Assembly (NCBI RefSeq): GCF_025149785.1
Contig: NZ_CP102277.1
Span: 1,364,001-1,428,000, forward strand
DNA: 64,000 bases
Reading direction: 5' to 3'
Origin: Coprococcus comes ATCC 27758
Lineage (GTDB): Bacteria; Bacillota; Clostridia; Lachnospirales; Lachnospiraceae
The notes beneath the pieces are model-generated. The model made no database searches. It was not told the origin of the DNA and saw nothing but the letters and a program-made list of their open reading frames with translations. Below, one piece after another: positions 52,246 to 62,780 of this stretch (positions are counted from its first letter, which is position 1; every line of letters begins with the position of its first letter). A program made the position numbers and the translations under genes.

Positions 52246-54867
52246 ATGAGCAAAATCGTATTGATAGACGGACACAGTATTCTGAACAGGGCGTTTTTCG
52301 GACTTCCGGATCTGACAAATGCGGAAGGACTCCATACAAATGCAATATATGGATTCTTAAATATTATGTTCAAGATCCTGGAGGAGGAAAAGCCGGAGTA
52401 TCTGACCGTTGCATTTGATGTGCATGCGCCGACTTTCCGTCATAAGATGTTTGAGGCGTATAAGGGGACGAGAAAGCCGATGGCAGAAGAACTCAGACAG
52501 CAGGTACCGTTGATGAAGGAAGTTCTGCATGCTATGGGAATCCGGACGATCGAGCAGGAAGGGCTGGAGGCAGATGATCTTCTTGGAACGCTGTCCAAAA
52601 GATGCGAGCGAATGGGGATGGAAGTGGTCATTATTTCCGGAGACAGAGATCTTCTCCAGCTTGCTACAGACCATGTTGAGATCCGGATTCCGAAGACAAA
52701 ACGGACCGGAACTGAGATCGAGAATTATTATGCAGTGGACGTAAAAGAAAAATACCAGGTGACACCGACAGAATTTATCGATGTGAAAGCATTGATGGGA
52801 GATACTTCAGATAATATCCCAGGGGTGCCGGGAGTCGGAGAAAAGACGGCGACCAAGATTATTGTAGAATACGGATCTATTGAAAATGCCTACAAGCATG
52901 CATCCGAACTGAAGCCGCCGAGAGCATCGAAAAATCTGGTGGAATACTGGGATCAGGCACAAATGAGTAAGGTGCTGGCGACAATTGATGTAGACGCGGA
53001 TTTTGCTTATGAACTGGAAGAGGCGAAGCTTGGAAATCTTTATACAGAGGAAGCTTATGTCTATTTCCAGAGACTGCAGTTCAAGAATCTGCTGAATCGT
53101 TTTGATGTGCAGAGTGAGAATTCGATTGAAGATGCATTTGTGATCGCTGTGGGAAAAGAAGAAATTCAGAAAATCTTTGCGGAGGCAGAAAAAGCGCAGA
53201 CAGTGGGAGCCGTTCTTTACAAAGACACCAGAAATGTACTTCCGCTGTTTGCAGAAAATGCTGAGATAGGTGGAATTGGAATTTCGTTTGGAAAAGAGAA
53301 GATCTACTGTATTCCGGCAGGAAATGGATATAGCATGGAGGAACTTCTGGAGGCACTTGTACATGTGGCAAAGCATGCCGGACGGTTTGTGGTGTTTGAT
53401 CTGAAGTCATCCCTGCCTTATCTGAAAGGATTAGAAGGAGCAGCAGAGGAGAAGTGCTTTGACAGTATTGTAGCAGCTTACCTCCTGAATCCGTTGAAAA
53501 ATGATTATGGATTTGAAGATGTGGCACAGGAGCATCTTGGATTGATGATCGATCCGAAGACAGAACTGGAAAAAATGGTCTGTTATGAAGCCTATGCTGC
53601 ATTTGCGTCATCGGAAGTTTTGGAAGAAAAGCTGAAAAAAGAGGAAATGTGGAAGCTTTTTACAGAAATAGAGATGCCGCTTGTATTTACTCTGTTCCAC
53701 ATGGAGCAGAACGGGGTGCGTGTAGAAGCAGAAGAACTGAAAAGCTATGGAGAACAGCTTGGCGGAAAAATCGTACAGTTGGAAAAGGAAATTTATGAGC
53801 TTGCCGGGGAAGAATTTAATATCAATTCACCAAAGCAGCTGGGCGTGGTCCTTTTTGAACATCTGTCCCTTCCAAATGGAAAGAAGACGAAAACAGGATA
53901 TTCGACGGCAGCAGACGTACTGGATAAGCTGGCACCGGATTATCCGATCGTGGCAAAAATCCTGGAATATCGTCAGCTTGCCAAGCTGAAATCGACTTAT
54001 GCAGATGGGCTTGCCGTGTTTATTCATGAAGATGATCACCGGATCCATGGAAAATTCAACCAGACAGTCACAGCGACCGGACGTATCAGCAGTACAGAGC
54101 CAAACCTGCAGAATATCCCGGCGAGGGTAGAACTTGGACGGCTGATCCGTAAAGTATTTGTGCCGGAAGAGGGATATGTGTTTGTAGATGCTGATTATTC
54201 GCAGATAGAACTGCGTGTGCTGGCACATTGCTCCGGAGATGCAGCACTGATCGAAGCATACCGGGAGGCAAAGGACATTCACCGGATCACAGCTTCTCAG
54301 GTGTTCCATACTCCGTTTGATGAAGTGACCGATCTGCAGAGGCGAAATGCAAAAGCAGTCAACTTTGGTATTGTCTATGGGATCAGTTCTTTTGGACTGA
54401 GCCAGGACTTAAGTATTACGAGAAAAGAAGCGGCCGAATATATTGACCGTTATTTTGAAACCTATCCGGGCATCAAGAAATTTCTGGATGATGCAGTTGC
54501 TCATGCAAAAGAACAGGGATATGTTGTGACCTTATTTGGCAGAAGAAGACCGGTTCCGGAGCTGTCTTCCAGCAATTTTATGCAGAGACAATTCGGGGAA
54601 CGTGTGGCAATGAATTCTCCGATCCAGGGAACGGCTGCAGATATCATGAAAATCGCAATGATCGCTGTGGACAAAGAGCTTCGCATGAGAAACATGAAAT
54701 CCAGGCTGGTTCTGCAGGTACACGACGAACTTCTGATCGAGACATGGAAGGAAGAGGAAGAGGAAGTGCGGGAGATCCTGAAAGAAGGCATGATGCATGC
54801 AGCAGATCTTTCCGTTCCGCTTGAAATTGACATGCATAGTGGAAAAAACTGGTATGAGGCAAAATAG
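52246..54867 (+). CDS. polA: DNA polymerase I
   Basis: A family A polymerase of 873 residues. An N-terminal 5' nuclease domain (ILNRAFFGLPDLTN, then LGTLSKRCERMGMEVVIISGDRDLLQLA and the VPGVGEKTA helix-hairpin) is followed by a 3'-5' exonuclease-like domain whose acidic residues are not recognisable, so proofreading is doubtful. The polymerase domain has motif A DADYSQIELRVLAH, motif B RRNAKAVNFGIVYGISSFGL and motif C VHDELLIE. I start at ATG 52246 (MSKIVLIDG), the conserved N terminus. It fills gaps and removes primers. coaE follows 12 bases later. Confidence 0.96.
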   Translation: MSKIVLIDGHSILNRAFFGLPDLTNAEGLHTNAIYGFLNIMFKILEEEKPEYLTVAFDVHAPTFRHKMFEAYKGTRKPMAEELRQQVPLMKEVLHAMGIRTIEQEGLEADDLLGTLSKRCERMGMEVVIISGDRDLLQLATDHVEIRIPKTKRTGTEIENYYAVDVKEKYQVTPTEFIDVKALMGDTSDNIPGVPGVGEKTATKIIVEYGSIENAYKHASELKPPRASKNLVEYWDQAQMSKVLATIDVDADFAYELEEAKLGNLYTEEAYVYFQRLQFKNLLNRFDVQSENSIEDAFVIAVGKEEIQKIFAEAEKAQTVGAVLYKDTRNVLPLFAENAEIGGIGISFGKEKIYCIPAGNGYSMEELLEALVHVAKHAGRFVVFDLKSSLPYLKGLEGAAEEKCFDSIVAAYLLNPLKNDYGFEDVAQEHLGLMIDPKTELEKMVCYEAYAAFASSEVLEEKLKKEEMWKLFTEIEMPLVFTLFHMEQNGVRVEAEELKSYGEQLGGKIVQLEKEIYELAGEEFNINSPKQLGVVLFEHLSLPNGKKTKTGYSTAADVLDKLAPDYPIVAKILEYRQLAKLKSTYADGLAVFIHEDDHRIHGKFNQTVTATGRISSTEPNLQNIPARVELGRLIRKVFVPEEGYVFVDADYSQIELRVLAHCSGDAALIEAYREAKDIHRITASQVFHTPFDEVTDLQRRNAKAVNFGIVYGISSFGLSQDLSITRKEAAEYIDRYFETYPGIKKFLDDAVAHAKEQGYVVTLFGRRRPVPELSSSNFMQRQFGERVAMNSPIQGTAADIMKIAMIAVDKELRMRNMKSRLVLQVHDELLIETWKEEEEEVREILKEGMMHAADLSVPLEIDMHSGKNWYEAK

Positions 54868-54879
54868 AAGGAAACAGAT

Positions 54880-55470
54880 ATGAGAAAAATAGGAATAACA
54901 GGAGGCATTGGTTCCGGGAAGAGCAAAGTACTCGACTTTTTAAGTGTAGTGTGCGGTGCGGTGATCTGCCAGTCAGATCTGGTGGCACATCAAGTACAGC
55001 TTCCGGGAGAAAAATGTTATCAGAAGGTCGTGGAGACGTTTGGGAAAGAAATTTTAAATCCTGATGGAACGATTGATCGGAAAATTCTTGGCAGAATTGT
55101 GTTTGATCAGCCAGAGAAACTGCAAAAGCTTAATGCAATCGTGCATCCGGCGGTCAATGAAAAGATCCGGGAGGAAATGCAGAAGGCGCAGGAAGAGGGA
55201 AAAGAGCTTTTTATTCTGGAAGCCGCACTCCTTACGGAACCGGTATATCGTGAGATGTTGGATGAGATCTGGTATATTCATGTGCCACAGGAGATCCGGA
55301 TGGAGCGACTGAGAAGTTCACGCGGATATTCAGATGAAAAAATGTATGCGGTGTTTGCAAATCAGCCGTCGGAAGAGACATTTACAGCGGTTTCGGATCT
55401 TGTGATCGAAAACGGCGGAACCTTTGAAGAAACGGAAAAACAGATAGACTTGGCACTGGGAAGAGGCTAA
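54880..55470 (+). CDS. coaE: Dephospho-CoA kinase
   Basis: CoaE phosphorylates dephospho-CoA, the last step of CoA synthesis. The 196-residue P-loop kinase begins KIGITGGIGSGKSKVLDFL, has the CoA-domain Asp/lid features around CQSDLVAHQVQLPGEKCY, GRIVFDQPEKLQKLNAIVHPAV and EAALLTEPVYREM. It sits directly behind polA, a common Clostridial order. Confidence 0.93.
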   Translation: MRKIGITGGIGSGKSKVLDFLSVVCGAVICQSDLVAHQVQLPGEKCYQKVVETFGKEILNPDGTIDRKILGRIVFDQPEKLQKLNAIVHPAVNEKIREEMQKAQEEGKELFILEAALLTEPVYREMLDEIWYIHVPQEIRMERLRSSRGYSDEKMYAVFANQPSEETFTAVSDLVIENGGTFEETEKQIDLALGRG

Positions 55471-55490
55471 GAACAGGGAGAAGAAACAAG

Positions 55491-56288
55491 ATGAGATTAT
55501 GCAGCATTGCCAGTGGCAGCAGCGGAAACTGTATTTATGTGGGGAGCGATCGAACGCATCTGCTTGTAGATACAGGAATCAGCAAAAAACGAATTGAGGA
55601 AGGCTTAAAGGAACTTGAAATAAAAGGGAAAGAGCTGGATGGAATTCTGATTACCCATGAACATGCAGATCATATTCAGGGACTTGGTGTATTCAGCAGA
55701 AAATATGAGATCCCGATCTATGGAACACCGGGAACGATTCGGGGAATCCGTGATTATAAAAATCTCGGGAAAATGCCGGAAGGACTTTACCATGAAATCC
55801 AGGTAGATAAAGAATTTAAGCTGGGTGATATTGACGTGCATCCATTTGCTATTTCCCATGATGCAAATGAACCGAGCGGCTACCGCTTTGAGCAGGATGG
55901 AAAGAAGATCGCGGTAGCAACGGATCTTGGAAAATACGATGAATATACGGTAGAGAACCTGAAGGATTTAAATGCGGTCCTGCTGGAATCTAACCATGAT
56001 ATACATATGCTGGAAGTCGGTCCTTATCCGTATTACCTGAAGCAGAGAGTTCTTGGGGACAGAGGACATTTATCAAATGAATTGTCAGGACGGCTTCTTT
56101 GTGATATACTACACAATAACTTGCGGAGTGTATTGCTGGGGCATTTGAGCAAGGAGAATAATTACGAAGAACTTGCATATGAGACTGTCAAGCTGGAGGT
56201 CACTTTGGGGCAGAACCCGTATAAGGGGGATGATATACCGATCGCAGTTGCAAAAAGGGATCAGGTGTCTGCAGTGATCGAGGTTTAG
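55491..56288 (+). CDS. Metallo-beta-lactamase-fold hydrolase, WalJ/YycJ-like
   Basis: A 265-residue MBL-fold protein. The first strand CSIASGSSGNCIYVGSD is typical of YycJ/WalJ, and THEHADHIQGL provides the HxHxDH metal site near residue 60. Further ligands are likely in FAISHDANEP, ATDLGKYDE and LGHLSKENN. WalJ links cell wall signalling with DNA replication in some Firmicutes, possibly as a nuclease. No walRK genes are adjacent. Tightly spaced with coaE and the ACT-domain gene, so it belongs to this operon. Confidence 0.82.
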   Translation: MRLCSIASGSSGNCIYVGSDRTHLLVDTGISKKRIEEGLKELEIKGKELDGILITHEHADHIQGLGVFSRKYEIPIYGTPGTIRGIRDYKNLGKMPEGLYHEIQVDKEFKLGDIDVHPFAISHDANEPSGYRFEQDGKKIAVATDLGKYDEYTVENLKDLNAVLLESNHDIHMLEVGPYPYYLKQRVLGDRGHLSNELSGRLLCDILHNNLRSVLLGHLSKENNYEELAYETVKLEVTLGQNPYKGDDIPIAVAKRDQVSAVIEV

Positions 56289-56330
56289 AAAAAGAAAGTA
56301 TGCAGAATTAGATTCAGGAGGACAGGCAGA

Positions 56331-56603
56331 ATGAAGAAATGCATTATTACAGTAGTCGGTAAAGATTCGGTCGGAATTATTGCGAAAGTATGTACATACC
56401 TGGCAGAGACCAATATCAATATTTTAAATATTTCCCAGACGATCGTGGATGGGTATTTTAATATGATGGCGGTTGCAGATGTGGAAAATTCAAAAAAAGA
56501 ACTGGATATCGTAGCGGTAGAACTTCGTGATATCGGCTTACAGATCGGTGTCAATATTCATTGTCAGAGAGAAGAGATTTTTGAAAAAATGCACAGAGTG
56601 TAA
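56331..56603 (+). CDS. ACT-domain protein (UPF0237)
   Basis: A single 90-residue ACT domain beginning [41 protein letters not shown]. Such free-standing ACT proteins bind small ligands, often amino acids, and may control a partner. It ends 11 bases before the UPF0210 gene, and this pair is conserved in many bacteria, which argues that they work together. Ligand unknown. Confidence 0.85.
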   Translation: MKKCIITVVGKDSVGIIAKVCTYLAETNINILNISQTIVDGYFNMMAVADVENSKKELDIVAVELRDIGLQIGVNIHCQREEIFEKMHRV

Positions 56604-56614
56604 GGAGAACCGCT

Positions 56615-57979
56615 ATGATTAATTTTTACGAAGTAGTAGAAACAAACCAGATGATCGAAGAAGAAAATCTGGATGTAAGAACAATCACATTGGGCATCAG
56701 TCTGATGGACTGTATTGACTCAGATCTGGACAGACTGAATGAAAAGATATATAAAAAAATCACAACACTTGCAAAGGATCTTGTATCGACAGGAGAGAAG
56801 ATTGAAAGTGAATTTGGAATTCCGATCGTTAATAAGCGGATTTCCATTACACCGGTTGCACTTGTTGGCGGTTCAGCCTGCAAAAAACCAGAGGATTTTG
56901 TGACGATCGCAGAGACACTGGATAAAGCAGCAAAGGAAGTCGGTGTAAACTTTATCGGAGGATACTCTGCAATCGTATCCAAGGGAATGACAAAGAGCGA
57001 TGAACTCCTGATCCGTTCCATTCCGATGGCAATGGCAAAGACAGAGCGTGTATGCAGTTCGGTCAATGTAGGTTCGACAAAGACTGGTATTGATATGGAT
57101 GCAGTCCGTCTTTGCGGCGAGATTGTAAAAGAGACAGCAGAGGCGACAAAGGACAAGGATTCGATTGGCTGTGCAAAATTTGTAGTTTTATGTAATGCAC
57201 CGGATGATAACCCGTTTATGGCAGGGGCCTTTTTAGGTGTTACCGAAGGAGATGCCGTGATCAATGTCGGTGTCAGCGGACCTGGTGTTGTAAAAAGAGC
57301 GATTGAAAAATGTCGTGGCGAGGGCTTTCAGGAACTTTGTGATACGATCAAGAAGACCGCATTTAAGGTGACAAGGGTTGGTCAGCTTGTAGCCGGAGAA
57401 GCTTCCAAAAGGCTTGGTATTCCGTTCGGAATCATTGACCTGTCACTTGCACCGACACCGGCTGTTGGCGATTCAGTAGCGGAGATTCTGGAAGAAATCG
57501 GACTTGAGAGAGTTGGCGCACCAGGAACAACAGCAGCACTTGTTATGCTGAACGATCAGGTGAAAAAAGGTGGCGTTATGGCGTCTTCCTATGTAGGAGG
57601 TTTAAGCGGAGCTTTTATTCCGGTCAGTGAGGATAAAGGAATGATCGATGCAGTCAATGCCGGATCTCTTTGTATAGAAAAGCTGGAGGCGATGACTTGT
57701 GTCTGCTCGGTAGGACTTGATATGATCGCTATTCCGGGTAATACGAAAGCTACTACGATTTCCGGGATCATTGCGGATGAGATGGCGATCGGAATGGTCA
57801 ATCAGAAGACAACGGCGGTTCGTGTGATACCTGTAGTTGGAAAGGATGTTGGAGATATGGCAGAGTTTGGTGGTCTTTTGGGATATGCGCCGATCATGCC
57901 GGTCAATGAATTTGACTGCAGTGCATTTGTGAATCGAAAGGGAAGAATTCCTGCACCGATACATAGTTTTAAAAATTAG
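56615..57979 (+). CDS. UPF0210/PFL-family protein (DUF711)
   Basis: A 454-residue protein of the DUF711/UPF0210 family, built like a glycyl-radical-enzyme-type barrel but without an established reaction. It starts [33 protein letters not shown], with [64 protein letters not shown] and [18 protein letters not shown]-type residues. The pairing with the ACT-domain protein suggests ligand-controlled activity. I know no proven substrate. Confidence 0.85.
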   Translation: MINFYEVVETNQMIEEENLDVRTITLGISLMDCIDSDLDRLNEKIYKKITTLAKDLVSTGEKIESEFGIPIVNKRISITPVALVGGSACKKPEDFVTIAETLDKAAKEVGVNFIGGYSAIVSKGMTKSDELLIRSIPMAMAKTERVCSSVNVGSTKTGIDMDAVRLCGEIVKETAEATKDKDSIGCAKFVVLCNAPDDNPFMAGAFLGVTEGDAVINVGVSGPGVVKRAIEKCRGEGFQELCDTIKKTAFKVTRVGQLVAGEASKRLGIPFGIIDLSLAPTPAVGDSVAEILEEIGLERVGAPGTTAALVMLNDQVKKGGVMASSYVGGLSGAFIPVSEDKGMIDAVNAGSLCIEKLEAMTCVCSVGLDMIAIPGNTKATTISGIIADEMAIGMVNQKTTAVRVIPVVGKDVGDMAEFGGLLGYAPIMPVNEFDCSAFVNRKGRIPAPIHSFKN

Positions 57980-57996
57980 AAAGAGGTAAAGAGAGC

Positions 57997-58869
57997 ATGG
58001 GGAAAGTTGCGATTGTAACAGATAGTAACAGTGGAATTACACAGGCAGAAGGAAAGAAAATGGGAATTTACGTACTTCCGATGCCATTCTATATCAATGA
58101 GGAGTTGTTTTACGAGGATATCACACTCACGCAGGAGGAGTTTTATGAAAAACTGGCAGGAGATGCAGATATTAAGACTTCCCAACCGGCTCCCGGAGAT
58201 GTAATGGATATGTGGGACAAGGCGCTGGAGGAATATGATGAGGTTGTACATATTCCGATGTCAGCCGGTCTTAGCAGTTCATGTGAGACTGCAATCATGC
58301 TTTCCCAGGACTATGATGGAAAAGTACAGGTCGTAAATAATCACCGGATTTCTGTTACGCAGCGAAGATCGGTGGAAGAGGCGAAAAAGCTTGCAGATGC
58401 TGGAAAGAGCGCGGCAGAAATTAAAGAACTGTTAGAAGCGATCCAGTGGGACAGTGATATCTATATTACAGTAGATACTTTAAAATACCTGAAGAAAGGC
58501 GGCAGACTTACACCGGCAGCTGCAGCGATTGGAACGGTTCTGAACCTGAAGCCAGTTCTCCGTCTTAAAGGAGAAAAGCTGGATGCGTTTGCAAAGTCAA
58601 GAGGATGGAAGAGTGCAAAGAAGACGATGATCAAGACAATTAATGAGATTCGTACTTCAGAATTCGGAGATTGTGATGGAAAAAAAGATCTGTATCTGGA
58701 TGCAGCTTACACAGGAGACCGCAAGGAGGCACAGGAATGGCTGGATGAGCTTCATGAAGCATTTCCAGAGTTTGAAATCCGGATGGATCCACTGTCGTTG
58801 AGTGTGGCATGCCATATCGGACCTGGAGCCAGGGCGGTGACTCTTACCAAAATTCTTCATGTGAACTAA
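57997..58869 (+). CDS. DegV-family fatty-acid-binding protein
   Basis: DegV/FakB-type proteins hold a fatty acid for phosphorylation by the kinase FakA. The 290-residue protein begins VAIVTDSNSGITQAEGKKMGIYVLPMPFYINE, has the KTSQPAPGDVMDMW segment and the conserved VHIPMSAGLSSSCETA loop, and ends HIGPGARAVTLTKIL. No fakA is adjacent. Spacing suggests it is the last gene of the run that starts with polA; a terminator follows. Confidence 0.88.
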   Translation: MGKVAIVTDSNSGITQAEGKKMGIYVLPMPFYINEELFYEDITLTQEEFYEKLAGDADIKTSQPAPGDVMDMWDKALEEYDEVVHIPMSAGLSSSCETAIMLSQDYDGKVQVVNNHRISVTQRRSVEEAKKLADAGKSAAEIKELLEAIQWDSDIYITVDTLKYLKKGGRLTPAAAAIGTVLNLKPVLRLKGEKLDAFAKSRGWKSAKKTMIKTINEIRTSEFGDCDGKKDLYLDAAYTGDRKEAQEWLDELHEAFPEFEIRMDPLSLSVACHIGPGARAVTLTKILHVN

Positions 58870-58876
58870 ATGAGAA

Positions 58877-58931
58877 AGAGACTTTTTGCACAAACATGCG
58901 TAGTAGCGGTGTGCAAAAAGTCTCTTTTTTG
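58877..58931. terminator. Strong terminator between convergent genes
   Basis: AGAGACTTTTTGCAC (58877-58891) and GTGCAAAAAGTCTCT (58911-58925) are perfect 15-base arms followed by TTTTTT. Confidence 0.92.
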
Positions 58932-58945
58932 ACAAAGGGGAAGGG

Positions 58946-60244
58946 TTAAATAATTTGCAACTGCTTCTGGTATTCATTTGTAAAAGGTGTGCCAAATTTC
59001 TCGGTAATTATGGATTCATACAGGTCTGATGCGAAAATGTCCAGGTTCAGGAGGACCTGGGTGGCGGAGGTGAGATTTCTGGCATCTGCGAGCTTTGTGA
59101 TCAGAGGGATGGTGGCATACTCTTTGATCTCTTTAAGGATTTGAGTATCTTTTTTTTGAAAACCGAGTACGCGGGCATAAAGGGCGGATGTGGATGACCG
59201 CTCTTTTTTTGTTTTGCCGGAAATGTTGCCGGAATCTTCTGCAAAACAGAAAGGAGGTTCATGTCGGAAGGTGTCCTTTTCTATGCCGAGCAGGATGTGC
59301 AGCAGGGTGCGGCTGATCCGGGTGTAGGTAAGCTCTCTGGTTTTCAGAAGATCGCAGAAGGAACTCCAGGTAGCAAAATCATTTCTCTGATTGATGATCC
59401 GGTTGGCGAGGTCTTTGCTGACATCAAGGTAATCGGTCAGAGAGGAAGCACTCTCACAGAGCAGTCGATACTTTAGCAGGAGCGAAAAATCATCCTGGGT
59501 AACCGGAAGTGAGGACTGGTAATTCTTTCGCAGCAGATCTGAAGAAGCGGGCGGAAGTTGTCCTGCGACGGATGAAAAAGCATCTTCTGGTAAAGATGGA
59601 TTCAGAATTCGGTTGCGGATCGCAGTTGCGGAACTGAAGGTTTCGCAGAGGTCAGTATCATGGTAGCCGGATCCCTCGCGGGGAATTGCGAAAGGCTGGA
59701 TCGGACTTTTGAAATACCGGAGCGCTTTTAAGTATTCAATCCCAAGGGTATTGTTTGGTGAGGACAGGATTTCGGCAAGGGACGGATCCTTTGTATAGAC
59801 ACTTAGGGCAGTCTGGCGTGCCTGCGGAAACGGTCGGCCTTTTCGCAGCTCATCCTGCAGGAGCTGCCGGTAGACTTCTGGCTCTTCGGAAAGAATCCGG
59901 GCAAGCCGATTGAGTTTTTTGATATCGCCACACTCACTGCCAAAGCAGAGATAGGAAATACAGCCAAGACTGTTAAAAATAGAAACGGCACCTCTTGCAA
60001 ACAACTCTGCACTGCCACAGGAAAAAAGGACCGGGAGCTCCAGAATGAGTGATGCACCGCCAAGAAGGGCAGCTTTTGCCCGCAAATGCTTTGGTGCGAT
60101 AGCAGGGGCGCCACGCTGGACGAAGTCACCACTCATAAGGATAACTGCCGCATCTGCCCCCGTTTTTTGAAGTGCCTGGTCTATATGATACTGATGTCCG
60201 TTGTGGAACGGATTATATTCTGCGATGATACCGACGATTTTCAT
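58946..60244 (-). CDS. tmcAL: tRNA(Met) cytidine acetate ligase TmcAL (YlbM family)
   Basis: TmcAL activates acetate with ATP and makes N4-acetylcytidine at position 34 of elongator tRNA-Met. The 432-residue protein starts VGIIAEYNPFHNGHQYHIDQA, a nucleotidyltransferase (HIGH-like) motif, then MSGDFVQRGAPAIAPKHLRAKAAL, ELPVLFSCGSAELFARGAV and FGSECGD. The C-terminal part around LGFQKKDTQILKEIKE is typical. Convergent with the DegV gene and divergent from ackA. Use of free acetate fits an acetate-forming cell. Confidence 0.88.
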   Translation of the reverse strand: MKIVGIIAEYNPFHNGHQYHIDQALQKTGADAAVILMSGDFVQRGAPAIAPKHLRAKAALLGGASLILELPVLFSCGSAELFARGAVSIFNSLGCISYLCFGSECGDIKKLNRLARILSEEPEVYRQLLQDELRKGRPFPQARQTALSVYTKDPSLAEILSSPNNTLGIEYLKALRYFKSPIQPFAIPREGSGYHDTDLCETFSSATAIRNRILNPSLPEDAFSSVAGQLPPASSDLLRKNYQSSLPVTQDDFSLLLKYRLLCESASSLTDYLDVSKDLANRIINQRNDFATWSSFCDLLKTRELTYTRISRTLLHILLGIEKDTFRHEPPFCFAEDSGNISGKTKKERSSTSALYARVLGFQKKDTQILKEIKEYATIPLITKLADARNLTSATQVLLNLDIFASDLYESIITEKFGTPFTNEYQKQLQII

Positions 60245-60356
60245 ACTTTTAACTAAAATCTCCTTTGTGTTGTTTGTGAAAAGATTATACTATAAAAAGA
60301 GTTTTTGTGCAAAAAACATTGTACTGGAAAATATTACGTGAAAAAAATAACATTAC

Positions 60357-60385
60357 TTGTATACAATGTGTGCAAGGAGTATAAT
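60357..60385 (+). promoter_or_regulatory. Candidate ackA promoter
   Basis: TTGTAT (60357-60362), 17-base spacer, TATAAT (60380-60385). Confidence 0.7.
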
Positions 60386-60444
60386 TAAAAATAGAGTGTG
60401 AGTTCTAATAAAGAAAATTCTAGTACCAGAAGGGAGAAACATCA

Positions 60445-61632
60445 ATGAATGTATTAGTAATCAACTGCGGAAGTTCATCACTGAAGTTCCAGCTCATCAA
60501 CTCAGAATCGGAGGCGGTTCTCGCAAAAGGTCTTTGCGAAAGAATCGGTATTGACGGAAGACTTACCTATCAGCCGGCAGGTGGAGAGAAGAATGTATCT
60601 GAAAAGGCTATGCCTACACATACAGAAGCAATCCAGTTCGTAATCGACGCGCTGACAGATGCAGATACAGGTGTTGTTAAGAGCCTTGACGAAATCGGAG
60701 CAGTCGGACATCGTGTTGTTCACGGCGGAGAAAAGTTTGCAAAATCTGTAGTTGTAACACCGGAAGTAAAAGCTGCGATCGCAGAGTGCAATGACCTTGC
60801 ACCACTTCACAATCCGGCAAACTTAATCGGAATCGAAGCTTGTGAAAGTCTGATGCCGGGCACACCACAGGTTGTTGTATTTGATACTGCTTTTCATCAG
60901 ACAATGCCTGAGAAAGCTTATATGTATGGACTTCCATATGAATATTATGAAAAATACAAAGTAAGACGTTACGGATTCCACGGAACAAGCCACAGCTTCG
61001 TATCTAAGAGAGTAGCTGAGATTGTTGGAAAACCATACAACGCAACAAAGACGATCGTATGCCATCTTGGTAATGGAGCATCTGTTTCAGCAGTGCTTAA
61101 CGGAGAATCAGTAGATACCTCTATGGGACTTACTCCGTTGGAAGGTCTTGTAATGGGAACACGTTCCGGAGATATTGATCCGGCGATCATGGAATTCATT
61201 GCTAAGAAAGAAAACCTTGACATTGCAGGAATTATGAATGTCCTGAACAAGAAATCAGGTGTGGAAGGTGTATCCGGTGTATCCAGCGACTTCCGTGATC
61301 TTGAGGCAGCAGCAAAAGCAGGCAACAAGCGTGCAGAACTTGCAATCGACGTATTTGCATACAGAGTAGCAAAATATGTTGGTGCTTACACAGCAGCAAT
61401 GAACGGTGTTGATAATATCGTATTTACAGCAGGTATCGGTGAGAACTGTGCACTTGTAAGAACAAAAGTCTGCAGCTATCTTGGATATCTTGGAATTACA
61501 ATCGATGAAGAAGCAAATGGAAAACGTGGAGAAGAGATCGTAATCTCTACACCAGATTCCAAAGTGAAAGTTCTTGTAGTTCCGACAAACGAAGAACTTG
61601 CAATTGCAAGAGAGACAGTTGCACTTGTATAA
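60445..61632 (+). CDS. ackA: Acetate kinase
   Basis: AckA converts acetyl phosphate and ADP into acetate and ATP, the energy-yielding end of fermentation. The 395-residue ASKHA-fold protein starts [16 protein letters not shown], has [75 protein letters not shown] and [13 protein letters not shown]. No pta gene is in the window upstream, unlike many bacteria. Codon use suggests high expression. Confidence 0.97.
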   Translation: MNVLVINCGSSSLKFQLINSESEAVLAKGLCERIGIDGRLTYQPAGGEKNVSEKAMPTHTEAIQFVIDALTDADTGVVKSLDEIGAVGHRVVHGGEKFAKSVVVTPEVKAAIAECNDLAPLHNPANLIGIEACESLMPGTPQVVVFDTAFHQTMPEKAYMYGLPYEYYEKYKVRRYGFHGTSHSFVSKRVAEIVGKPYNATKTIVCHLGNGASVSAVLNGESVDTSMGLTPLEGLVMGTRSGDIDPAIMEFIAKKENLDIAGIMNVLNKKSGVEGVSGVSSDFRDLEAAAKAGNKRAELAIDVFAYRVAKYVGAYTAAMNGVDNIVFTAGIGENCALVRTKVCSYLGYLGITIDEEANGKRGEEIVISTPDSKVKVLVVPTNEELAIARETVALV

Positions 61633-61673
61633 CAGAAGAAATTAGAAAAAACCTTAAAATCTGTAAATCATCC

Positions 61674-61701
61674 TTGACAAAAAGAATTTACATGGTATAA
61701 T
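61674..61701 (+). promoter_or_regulatory. Promoter of the DUF177-rpmF operon
   Basis: Consensus TTGACA (61674-61679) and TATAAT (61696-61701), 16 bases apart, with an extended -10 TGG before TATAAT. Confidence 0.85.
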
Positions 61702-61729
61702 AGTTTAGGTGTGAACAGGAGAAAGAATT

Positions 61730-62257
61730 ATGTTAATTGACCTGTCCGAAGTCTTATCTGAACCGCATAAGTCCATTGACGAAGTGGTCGGCACTGAGAT
61801 GAAAGAAGTGAAGGTGAGCGGAAGCAGATTTCCGGTAAGCCGGACACAGCCTGTGCATATTCATGTCGAGTATGCCGGTGAAAAAAAACTTCATATCAGT
61901 TGTGAGACAAGTCTTACGGTAATCATTCCGTGTGACAGATGTCTTACAGATGTACCGACAGATTTCACGCTTTCCTTTGAAAAGCAGGTGAATACAGCTC
62001 TGGCAGACGGAGAAGATGATGGCGAATCCGATGAAGCGAATTACATTGACGGATATCATCTTGATGTGGAGCAGCTGCTCTATAACGAGATTTTAGTAGG
62101 GTGGCCGATGAAAGTTCTATGTAGCGAAGACTGTAAAGGGATTTGCAGTGTATGTGGTCAGAACTTGAATGAGGGAAGCTGCGACTGCGAAGACACCAGT
62201 CTTGACCCTAGAATGTCAGTTATCCGCGATCTTTACAAGAATTTTAAGGAGGTGTAA
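61730..62257 (+). CDS. DUF177/YceD-family protein
   Basis: A 175-residue protein of the family that commonly precedes rpmF and is linked to 23S rRNA accumulation in some bacteria. Two cysteine pairs fit a metal-binding site: PCDRCLTDV in the middle and CSEDCKGICSVCGQNLNEGSCDC near the end. It has a strong promoter, and rpmF starts four bases after the stop codon, so both are one transcript. Confidence 0.88.
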   Translation: MLIDLSEVLSEPHKSIDEVVGTEMKEVKVSGSRFPVSRTQPVHIHVEYAGEKKLHISCETSLTVIIPCDRCLTDVPTDFTLSFEKQVNTALADGEDDGESDEANYIDGYHLDVEQLLYNEILVGWPMKVLCSEDCKGICSVCGQNLNEGSCDCEDTSLDPRMSVIRDLYKNFKEV

Positions 62258-62260
62258 CCT

Positions 62261-62443
62261 ATGTCAATTTGTCCAAAGAATAAATCTTCTAAAGCAAGAA
62301 GAGACAAGAGAAGAGCAAACTGGAAAATGAGCGCACCGAATCTGGTGAAATGCAGCAAATGTGGAGAACTTATGATGCCACACAGAGTTTGCAAAGCTTG
62401 TGGATCTTACAACAAGAGAGAAATCGTTACTGTAGAAAACTAA
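62261..62443 (+). CDS. rpmF: 50S ribosomal protein L32
   Basis: A 60-residue ribosomal protein beginning MSICPKNKSSKARRDKRRANWKM. It has the zinc-ribbon form, with CSKCGELMMPHRVCKAC as four zinc ligands. GGAGGTG precedes the ATG. Zinc-dependent L32 can be replaced by zinc-free paralogues in some bacteria; none is seen here. It ends the DUF177 operon. Confidence 0.95.
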   Translation: MSICPKNKSSKARRDKRRANWKMSAPNLVKCSKCGELMMPHRVCKACGSYNKREIVTVEN

Positions 62444-62461
62444 TTAAAAAGGCTATAGTAC

Positions 62462-62497
62462 AGGAGTTAGGCGTATTGCTTAACTCCTTTTCTTTTT
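62462..62497 (+). terminator. Terminator after rpmF
   Basis: AGGAGTTAGGC (62462-62472) pairs with GCTTAACTCCT (62478-62488), followed by TTTTCTTTTT. Confidence 0.88.
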
Positions 62498-62740
62498 AAT
62501 TTAACCCAATTTTAACCCAATTGGAATTGTAAAATAATTGAATAGAGAGCTGTGTATAAGATTGAGTTTTAGGGATAAATGGAATTATAAGATATTTGAC
62601 ACAAGCATATTGAAGAGAAGTATGTTTATTTGAGATATTTTATATCTCCATACACAAATAATATAGGCATATCGGTCAGGTTTAAAAGTAGCACCGGTAC
62701 TTAAATTTAACCGTTGCTATAGACCAGTTATCAGGACATG

Positions 62741-62775
62741 AAAATAGGACTAGGAGAAAATCCCAGTCCTATTTT
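62741..62775 (-). terminator. Terminator of the minus-strand remnant
   Basis: AAAATAGGACT (62741-62751) and AGTCCTATTTT (62765-62775) are perfect 11-base arms just beyond the remnant's stop codon. Confidence 0.7.
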
Positions 62776-62780
62776 GCGCT